Part shown: one piece after another, positions 57,978 through 64,000 of the stretch
Layout of the letters: each line of letters starts with the position of its first letter
How positions within the stretch are numbered: position 1 is the first letter of the stretch
The notes under the pieces: model-generated
What the model was told of the DNA's origin: nothing
The model's input: the letters and a program-made list of their open reading frames with translations, nothing else
The model's database searches: none
Translations under genes and position numbers: made by a program
Assembly: GCA_965226155.1 (NCBI GenBank)
Contig: OZ245331.1
Coordinates: forward strand, 1,488,001 to 1,552,000
Source of the DNA: G965226155 sp965226155
GTDB lineage: Bacteria > Pseudomonadota > Gammaproteobacteria > Eutrophobiales > Eutrophobiaceae
Length of the DNA: 64,000 nt
Direction: 5' to 3'

Positions 57978-58816
57978 AAAGATCCAGGTTGTATTTTAGC
58001 TGGCCAGCAAATCTCATTTTTCTGCTACTAGTCCAAGGTTGTTCATCTTCACTTATCACCATTAAGGATAGTGGGCCTTCTCCGGGGAGTATTGATGTGT
58101 CCCGCATTCCTGATGCAATTCCCAGGCTTGAACCGAAAAGTAAATACGGAAACCCATCCTCATATGTTGTATTTGGTAAACGCTATTATGTTATGGAAAG
58201 TGGGAAGGGTTATGTCGAAAGCGGAATTGCATCATGGTATGGAAAAAAGTTTCATGGTCGAAGAACATCAAGTGGTGAGACTTACGATATGTATGCAATG
58301 ACCGCTGCACACAAAAGTCTTCCTCTTCCGACATATGTCGAGGTCAGAAACCTTAATAATGGTAAAAAGGTCATTGTTAAAGTCAATGATCGTGGTCCAT
58401 TTTATGAAAATCGGATTATCGATCTATCTTATACTGCTGCAACCAAGCTCGATATTATTGGCAAGGGTGCTGGATTAGTAGAAGTTCGCGCAATTGGCCC
58501 AGTCTTATATGCAAAAAGTGGAGGTACTACATCCGGTGCACCTGTAAAATCAACTTCTCGAATAGAATCAGTTATTCAAAATACCGGTTTCTATATCCAG
58601 GTTGGTGCGTTTTCTCAATTAGGTAATGCACAGAAGTTACTTCATCAGCTTGGGTCTTTGGGTACCGACTTGATAAAAATCAGCGAAACTATCGTCAGTG
58701 GTAATCAACTATATCGAGTTCGAATTGGCCCACTTAATGATATATCATTTGCAGATAGTATAGTTTCAACTTTGATTCAATACGGCATTACCCAGTACCA
58801 TATAACAATTAATTAA
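57959..58816 (+). CDS. rlpA: Septal ring lytic transglycosylase RlpA family lipoprotein
   Basis: A 285-residue outer-membrane-type lipoprotein with lipobox LVQGC (C28). The double-psi beta-barrel domain (about 85-175) has GIASWYGKKFHGRRTSSGE and KVNDRGPFYENRIIDLS with the catalytic Asp. A C-terminal SPOR domain (about 212-285, YIQVGAFSQLGNAQKL ... YRVRIGPL) binds denuded septal glycans. Normal order mltB-rlpA-dacA. Confidence 0.95.
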   Translation: MRETKLKRSRLYFSWPANLIFLLLVQGCSSSLITIKDSGPSPGSIDVSRIPDAIPRLEPKSKYGNPSSYVVFGKRYYVMESGKGYVESGIASWYGKKFHGRRTSSGETYDMYAMTAAHKSLPLPTYVEVRNLNNGKKVIVKVNDRGPFYENRIIDLSYTAATKLDIIGKGAGLVEVRAIGPVLYAKSGGTTSGAPVKSTSRIESVIQNTGFYIQVGAFSQLGNAQKLLHQLGSLGTDLIKISETIVSGNQLYRVRIGPLNDISFADSIVSTLIQYGITQYHITIN

Positions 58817-58844
58817 TCGATCGAATCAAAAGGCGTTTACTTCC

Positions 58845-59987
58845 ATGTATTGTGAAATATTCAAAAAATTATTTCTGTGCTTGATAGTTTTTTCATTCAG
58901 TTGTAATGCATATTCAGCAATAGTCCCATCGCCTCCTGCGTTAAATGCGAATTCACATATTTTAATGGACTATAACAGCGGTAGGATCCTCGCACAGAAT
59001 AGAATCAATGAAAGGATTGAGCCAGCCAGTATGTCAAAAATGATGACAGTCTATGTCATTGCGAGCGCACTAAAAGAAGGACAAATAAAATCGGAAGACA
59101 TGGTTACAATCAGCGAAAAGGCTTGGCGCATGGAAGGCTCAAAAATGTTTATTGAGGTAAACAAGCAGGTATCCGTTGATGATTTACTGAAAGGGGTGAT
59201 TGTTCAATCAGGTAATGACGCGAGTGTTGCACTGGCCGAATATATCGCTGGCACGGAAGAAGTATTTGCGACGATTATGAATCAATACGCTGCAGAATTG
59301 GGATTGAAAAATACCCATTTTACTAACAGTTCCGGATTGCCCGATGAAAATCACTATTCGTCTGCATGGGATCTTGCCGTAATTGCTTCGTCACTGATCC
59401 GAGAATTTCCTGATATTTATACATACCATTCGATTAGAGAATTTACTTTCAACGGTATCCACCAACATAATCGAAATGATATTCTTTCTAGGGACGACAG
59501 TGTAGACGGCATCAAAACTGGATATACCGAAAGTGCAGGTTATTGCCTGGTTGCATCGGCAAGGCGGGGAGATATGCGTCTGATTTCTGTTGTTGCTGGG
59601 ACTCCGAGTTCCGACGCGAGAGCGAGTGCAACACAGTCATTGTTGAACTACGGCTTCCGTTTTTTCACAACTGAAAAAATATTCAGTGCCGAGCAATCTG
59701 TCGTGTCTGCCCGGGTATGGAAAGGGGATTTAGACAGTATAAATTTAGGTACTGCCCGGGATTTATGGGTTACTGTACCGAGGGGAAAATCCAAGGATTT
59801 GGATAAAAATATCGAACTGCAACCAACCATTATTGCGCCAACTCTAAAAGGGGCAATAATTGGACACATTAATATATCATATGATGGTGAGGAACTTGCG
59901 GTACGTCCACTTATTGCATTGGAATCTGTCCAACAAGGGGATTTGTTAGACAGGATTATGGATGATATAAGACTTCTATTTCAGTGA
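58845..59987 (+). CDS. dacA: D-alanyl-D-alanine carboxypeptidase (PBP5/6 family)
   Basis: A 380-residue low-molecular-mass PBP that trims pentapeptides. A signal peptide (about 1-24) leads into the catalytic domain with SMSK (S62, K65), SGN (S122-N124) and KTG (K224-G226). The C-terminal domain (about 290-360) and an amphipathic tail (DRIMDDIRLLFQ) fit peripheral membrane attachment. Whether it is closest to DacA or DacC cannot be settled here. Confidence 0.95.
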   Translation: MYCEIFKKLFLCLIVFSFSCNAYSAIVPSPPALNANSHILMDYNSGRILAQNRINERIEPASMSKMMTVYVIASALKEGQIKSEDMVTISEKAWRMEGSKMFIEVNKQVSVDDLLKGVIVQSGNDASVALAEYIAGTEEVFATIMNQYAAELGLKNTHFTNSSGLPDENHYSSAWDLAVIASSLIREFPDIYTYHSIREFTFNGIHQHNRNDILSRDDSVDGIKTGYTESAGYCLVASARRGDMRLISVVAGTPSSDARASATQSLLNYGFRFFTTEKIFSAEQSVVSARVWKGDLDSINLGTARDLWVTVPRGKSKDLDKNIELQPTIIAPTLKGAIIGHINISYDGEELAVRPLIALESVQQGDLLDRIMDDIRLLFQ

Positions 59988-60862
59988 TTGATTCTAATTC
60001 GATTGTTTTTTTAAGTGGTGAATACAAGCCACTTGCTAATGCCATGGTCTCCGTAATGGATAGAGGATTTTTGTTCGGTGATGGAGTGTATGAAGTAATC
60101 CCAGTATTTGGAAATTCTATTTTTCGCATGGCTGAGCATCTTGCAAGACTAGATAACAGTCTTTCCTCCATTAATATCAGAAACCCGTACACCACTGGTG
60201 AATGGGAAGATATTTTTGACGAAATATTAAAATCGAACGCTTCTTCCGGTGATCGTGCTCTATATGTCCAGGTAAACCGTGGCACTGGTGAGCGAGAACA
60301 TCTCTATTCTGAATTACTAGAACCGACCGCTTTTGTAATGTGTAAGCAGGTCCCAGAGAGAAATTACGGGGCAGGTATCAGTGTTGTTACTCATGAAGAT
60401 ATAAGATGGCAATATTGTCATATTAAGGCGATTACACTATTAGCGAATGTATTAATGAAGCAATACGCATTACAGACAGATGGCTCAGAAGAAACCATCT
60501 TGATCAGGGATGGGGTTGTGACAGAAGGTAGTTCGAGTAATGTGTTTGTTGTCAACAATGGAGTTATTTTCACACCAGAAAAGGATCAAACGATTCTTCC
60601 TGGAATTACGAGGGATTTGGCAATCGAACTCATGCAAGCATCGGGAATCCCTTTTAAGGAAACTGAGATCCGGGAACTTGAACTTTATTCAGCGGAAGAA
60701 ATTTGGATCATGGGATCCACGATAGGAATTGCGCCAGTTATCAAGCTGAACGGTAAACCCGTAGGTGTAGGGGTGCCTGGAAAACTCTGGTTAAGGATGA
60801 ACGGGCTTTACGAGGAATTCAAGGTACGTGTTTCACATCAGAATGGCGTTTCAGCATCATGA
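59984..60862 (+). CDS. dat: D-amino acid aminotransferase (fold-type IV PLP)
   Basis: A 292-residue PLP enzyme that interconverts D-alanine and D-glutamate with their keto acids, supplying wall precursors. The PLP lysine is K148 in RWQYCHIKAITLL. MDRGFLFGDGVYEV and EGSSSNVFVV are family signatures. Start is GTG 59984, overlapping the dacA stop by 4 bp. Location after dacA is common in gammaproteobacteria. Confidence 0.93.
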   Translation: MIDSNSIVFLSGEYKPLANAMVSVMDRGFLFGDGVYEVIPVFGNSIFRMAEHLARLDNSLSSINIRNPYTTGEWEDIFDEILKSNASSGDRALYVQVNRGTGEREHLYSELLEPTAFVMCKQVPERNYGAGISVVTHEDIRWQYCHIKAITLLANVLMKQYALQTDGSEETILIRDGVVTEGSSSNVFVVNNGVIFTPEKDQTILPGITRDLAIELMQASGIPFKETEIRELELYSAEEIWIMGSTIGIAPVIKLNGKPVGVGVPGKLWLRMNGLYEEFKVRVSHQNGVSAS

Positions 60863-61215
60863 TGCAGATTTTTAAGGAATTCAGGATAGAAGCAGCGCAC
60901 CTATTGCCTAATCTGCCTGAAGGTCATAAATGCAGAAAATTACACGGTCATTCTTTTCGGATTGCACTGTTCGTGGAAGGTGATGTTGATCCAGATCTAG
61001 GTTGGGTGATGGATTTTGCAGATATAGCCAGGGCCTTTCAACCATTATTTGATCTTTTAGACCATAGCTATCTTAATGAAATAGATGGGCTAGAGAATCC
61101 TTCCAGTGAGAATCTAGCTCAGTGGATTTGGTGCAGACTACATTCGGTACTGCCGGGGCTGTCGGCCGTTGAGGTAAAGGAGACCTGTACAGCGGGTTGT
61201 AAATATAAGGGTTAA
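60859..61215 (+). CDS. queD: 6-carboxy-5,6,7,8-tetrahydropterin synthase QueD
   Basis: A 118-residue zinc enzyme of the PTPS family for queuosine precursor synthesis. It shows the zinc histidines H14, H29 and H31 in EAAHLLP and KCRKLHGHSF, the catalytic cysteine C25, and the closing VKETCTAGCKYKG typical of QueD. It overlaps dat by 4 bp. In many relatives ybeD-lipB-lipA occupy this position; here they do not follow. Confidence 0.94.
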   Translation: MMQIFKEFRIEAAHLLPNLPEGHKCRKLHGHSFRIALFVEGDVDPDLGWVMDFADIARAFQPLFDLLDHSYLNEIDGLENPSSENLAQWIWCRLHSVLPGLSAVEVKETCTAGCKYKG

Positions 61216-61275
61216 GTACGGCGAAACATTTTTTACACACAAGTATTATTAGATAAAAGAGAGAGGTAGAACAGA

Positions 61276-62292
61276 ATGAGCACTATTGAAGTAACCGAAT
61301 TACTGGGTGACGGTATTGGTCCGGAATTACGAGAATCAGTCAATAGTGTTACAGAGGTGTTGCCGCTAGAATTCAAGTTTATCCCTTTTGATCTTAGTGT
61401 TAAAAATCGTGAATCAGGTAATAGAGATCTATTCAACCATCTTTATGAATCAATGAACTCGACTAAGTTAGCGTTAAAATATCCGACCATCACAAGGACC
61501 CAGAGCCCAAACGCTATAATCAGGAGAATGTGTAACTTCAGTGTTATATCAAGACCAGTTATATCCATTAAGGGAATAAAATCTAACTTCAAGGAAGAGG
61601 TTTTCCTACACATCGTTCGGGTTGCAATGGGAGGGACTTACGACGACCCAGGTAGGATGATAGGAAAAGACGCTGCAGTATCTATACGCATCGTTGAGCG
61701 CGATCCATGCAGGCAAGCTGCAAAATTCGCCTTCGAATATGCGAGAAAAAGTGACCTGTCAGTTACATCATCTTCCAAACACACTATCCAGCGTGCAACG
61801 GACGGATTTTTCCAGACCGTCGTGGAAGAGGTGCATTCAGAGTATCAAGATATCAGTCACAGCATAGAATTGTTTGATGCTTTACTAGCCAAAATTATAT
61901 TGAAACCAGACGATTACCAGGTTGTACTTGTCTTAAATGAATACGGCGATTTTTTATCTGACATGGCTAGCGGATTAATTGGAAGCATAGGTACTGGTGC
62001 AAGCGGCAATTTCAGTTTCACCAATGATGACAAGATTGACATAGCCATGTTCGATCCTTCTGGTGGGACGGCACCAGATATCGCAGGTCATAACAAATGC
62101 AATCCGACTGCCATCCTGCTCGCATTAGCCATGTTGCTGGATCATATCGGCCGTTATGATGTCGGTCATGAATTGCGTCTCGCATTGCTCTCATCAATAG
62201 CCGATGGTAAATGCACGGGTGATATTGGCGGTAAACTAGGAACCCGGGAGTTTACTAAGGAAGTTGTAGATCGGGTAAAGGACAAATTTTAA
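61276..62292 (+). CDS. Divergent isocitrate/isopropylmalate dehydrogenase family protein
   Basis: A 338-residue beta-decarboxylating dehydrogenase fold. Kept features are GDGIGPEL (11-18), S77-x-N79 with R83, R93, R115, Y122, K168 (SSKHTIQRATDGFF) and the metal aspartates D201, D225 and D229 (NEYGDFLSD), plus the NAD-type APDIAG (265-270). Altered features: the usual R-E/N-x-x-E-G/D-x-Y loop is RVAMGGTY, losing the acidic and Asn residues, and the HG(T/S)AP histidine is Gly263 (GGTAP). So the catalytic Tyr/Lys pair and metal site persist but substrate and adenine contacts differ. It probably acts on another 2-hydroxy acid or is regulatory. AGAGAGAGG precedes ATG 61276. It seems monocistronic and converges on the ABC genes with a 4-bp stop overlap. 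Confidence 0.8.
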   Translation: MSTIEVTELLGDGIGPELRESVNSVTEVLPLEFKFIPFDLSVKNRESGNRDLFNHLYESMNSTKLALKYPTITRTQSPNAIIRRMCNFSVISRPVISIKGIKSNFKEEVFLHIVRVAMGGTYDDPGRMIGKDAAVSIRIVERDPCRQAAKFAFEYARKSDLSVTSSSKHTIQRATDGFFQTVVEEVHSEYQDISHSIELFDALLAKIILKPDDYQVVLVLNEYGDFLSDMASGLIGSIGTGASGNFSFTNDDKIDIAMFDPSGGTAPDIAGHNKCNPTAILLALAMLLDHIGRYDVGHELRLALLSSIADGKCTGDIGGKLGTREFTKEVVDRVKDKF

Positions 62293-63062
62293 CTCTTAAT
62301 TCCAACTCCCCTCTGTAACAACATTAGTGAAAACATAGTAAGACCTGCGATAAATAGCAAAATGATAAAAAACGCGTAGGTAATGTTTATATCAGATACA
62401 CCTAGTAATCCGTATCTAAATGCATTAACCATATACAGTATCGGATTGACCCTGGAGACTGATTGCCAGAAGTCAGGCAGCATGTTGATAGTATAGAAAA
62501 CGCCACCAAGGTAGATTAACGGGGTCAATACAAAAGTTGGTATTATCGAGATATCATCGAATTTCTGTGCATAGATCGCATTGATGAATCCGCCCAGCGA
62601 AAACAATATTGCTGTAAGTATTACTACAGAAATGACAATGAAATAATTATAGATATGCAATTTGGTAAAGAACAGGGCAACTATAGTCACAAAAAAGCCG
62701 ACAACTAAGCCTCTTGCAACGCCACCAAGGACATAACCGGCTAGTATTACGAAATTCGGGATAGGGGCGATGAGCATTTCCTCGATATGTCGTTGGAATT
62801 TTGCGCCAAAAAAAGAGGAAACAACATTTGAATAACAGTTGTTTATTATCGACATCATGATGATCCCGGGTGCGATAAACTCCATGTAGGTGAATCCATC
62901 CATATTGCCGATCCTCGGTCCAATTAGGCTACCGAAGATAATGAAGTACAGAGTCATACTGACAGCAGGAGGCAGGATAGTCTGCATCCAGATCCTTAAA
63001 AATCGGCTTACTTCCTTGTTAAGAATAGTGAGAAAGGCAATAAAAATCTTTTTTGGACTCAT
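62289..63062 (-). CDS. ABC-2 type transporter permease (YadH-like)
   Basis: A 257-residue membrane protein with about six hydrophobic segments and the ABC-2 signature region (FTYMEFIAPGIIMMSIINNCYSNV; PLIYLGGVFYTINMLP; SRVNPILYMVNAFRYG). It resembles E. coli YadH, an export permease of unknown substrate. It starts 1 bp after its ATPase gene, so the two form one exporter. The stop overlaps that of the convergent dehydrogenase. Confidence 0.9.
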   Translation of the reverse strand: MSPKKIFIAFLTILNKEVSRFLRIWMQTILPPAVSMTLYFIIFGSLIGPRIGNMDGFTYMEFIAPGIIMMSIINNCYSNVVSSFFGAKFQRHIEEMLIAPIPNFVILAGYVLGGVARGLVVGFFVTIVALFFTKLHIYNYFIVISVVILTAILFSLGGFINAIYAQKFDDISIIPTFVLTPLIYLGGVFYTINMLPDFWQSVSRVNPILYMVNAFRYGLLGVSDINITYAFFIILLFIAGLTMFSLMLLQRGVGIKS

Positions 63063-63063
63063 A

Positions 63064-63987
63064 TTAATTCATTGTCTGTTGGTTAGATAATAGCCGGATA
63101 AACAGTTCTTCCAGGCGGTTGGATTTTGTACGCATGCTGCATACTCTAATATTATTCGAGCTAAATGTTTTGAATAATTCATTTAGATTTTGGTGCTTGT
63201 ATATTCCGACCTCTATAGTTAGCTGATCAATTTTCTTTATTGTAAAACCGCCAACATTTGGTCCTCCTAAATAAGGCTCCTCTAGATCCATGACAAATGT
63301 CTGAATATTTAACTTAGAAAGCAATTGTTTCATTGATGTGTTTTCGATGATGTTTCCCTTATCTATGATTGCGATATTCTTACAAAGGTTTTCTGCTTCT
63401 TCTAAATAATGTGTGGTTAATATAATTGTCGTTCCTGCATTGTTTATTTCAGTCAGGAAACTCCACATCGATCTTCTTAATTCAACATCGACACCTGCCG
63501 TTGGTTCATCGAGAATGAGCAATCTGGGTTCATGCATTAACGCTCGCGCAATCATCAATCGCCTTTTGAAACCGCCAGATAGAGTACGTGAGCGGTCGTT
63601 TCGCTTTTCCCATAATCCTAGTTGGGTGAAATATTTTTCCATTCTTTCATAGGCTGGTTTCCGAGGAATCCCGTAGAAACCAGCTTGGGTGATAACAATT
63701 TCCATGCAAGTCTCCCAGAAAGAGAAATTAATTTCCTGCGGTACCACACCAAGGCAAGATTTTGCTTCATTTAGATGTGTATCAAGGTCGAAATCAAAAA
63801 TTTCTACTTTACCTCGAGTCTTAGTGATCAATGATGAGACAATGCCAATTATCGTTGATTTCCCCGCGCCGTTAGGTCCCAGTAGGGCGAAAAAGTCTCC
63901 CTCACCCACTTGTAAGTGGACACCATTAAGCGCCTGAAATTGGTTCGAGTATACTTTTTCGAGATTATTGATTTGCAGTGCAAACAT
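63064..63987 (-). CDS. ABC transporter ATP-binding protein (YadG-like)
   Basis: A 307-residue ATPase with Walker A GPNGAGKST, a Q-loop VPQEINFSFWET, signature LSGGFKRR, Walker B LLILDEPTAGVD and an H-loop LTTHYLEEAE. The C-terminal 70 residues are of the extended type seen in YadG. It pairs with the downstream permease. The promoter would lie past the window edge; the 13 bases after 63987 show nothing. Confidence 0.93.
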   Translation of the reverse strand: MFALQINNLEKVYSNQFQALNGVHLQVGEGDFFALLGPNGAGKSTIIGIVSSLITKTRGKVEIFDFDLDTHLNEAKSCLGVVPQEINFSFWETCMEIVITQAGFYGIPRKPAYERMEKYFTQLGLWEKRNDRSRTLSGGFKRRLMIARALMHEPRLLILDEPTAGVDVELRRSMWSFLTEINNAGTTIILTTHYLEEAENLCKNIAIIDKGNIIENTSMKQLLSKLNIQTFVMDLEEPYLGGPNVGGFTIKKIDQLTIEVGIYKHQNLNELFKTFSSNNIRVCSMRTKSNRLEELFIRLLSNQQTMN

Positions 63988-64000
63988 TTAGCGTAAGTTA

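Overview
This 64 kb window is housekeeping chromosome from a moderately AT-rich gammaproteobacterium (roughly 40-45% GC by eye). The gene order supports that placement: def-fmt-rsmB-(DUF4390)-ntrY-ntrX-trkA-trkH, LysM protein-dprA-smg-topA, tRNA-Tyr/Gly/Thr-tuf-tRNA-Trp-secE-nusG, and mreBCD-mrdA-rodA-mltB-rlpA-dacA-dat. I cannot name the genus from the sequence alone.

Layout. 1-8.5 kb, minus strand: one operon-like run from peptide deformylase to potassium uptake (def, fmt, rsmB, DUF4390 protein, ntrY, ntrX, trkA, start of trkH). 8.6-15.1 kb, plus strand: a TsaP-like LysM protein split by an in-frame amber codon, dprA, a frameshifted smg, topA, purE and tsaC. 15.2-17.2 kb: four tRNA genes (Tyr, Gly, Thr, Trp) around the first EF-Tu gene. 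17.3-47.1 kb: almost the whole bacterial translation/transcription supercluster without a break: secE-nusG-rplKAJL-rpoBC, the str operon (rpsL-rpsG-fusA-tuf2), S10, spc (with secY) and alpha operons, ending in rplQ and a clear terminator. 47.3-51.3 kb: a SAM hydrolase family gene converging on gatB-gatA-gatC. 51.5-61.2 kb: the rod-shape and cell-wall operon (mreBCD, PBP2, RodA, MltB, RlpA, DacA/C, D-amino acid aminotransferase) followed by queD. 61.3-64 kb: a divergent isocitrate/isopropylmalate dehydrogenase relative, convergent with a YadGH-like ABC exporter.

The genes work together as growth machinery: ribosome and RNA polymerase synthesis, initiator formylation and deformylation, Gln-tRNA amidation, Sec export and the elongasome. 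There is no phage, insertion sequence, CRISPR array or defence island, and I did not find an undescribed multi-gene system.

Points worth a second look: (i) two broken genes close together (tsaP-like amber, smg frameshift) on either side of an intact dprA; (ii) mreC has a conserved N-terminus with no ATG/GTG/TTG start; (iii) the two tuf copies differ by one base over the whole CDS, and both use many ATA isoleucine codons, unlike their neighbours; (iv) NtrX has a degraded AAA+ domain (Walker A, Walker B and GAFTGA altered or missing); (v) the dehydrogenase at 61.3 kb keeps its catalytic Tyr/Lys/Asp residues but has lost the usual substrate and cofactor signature residues.
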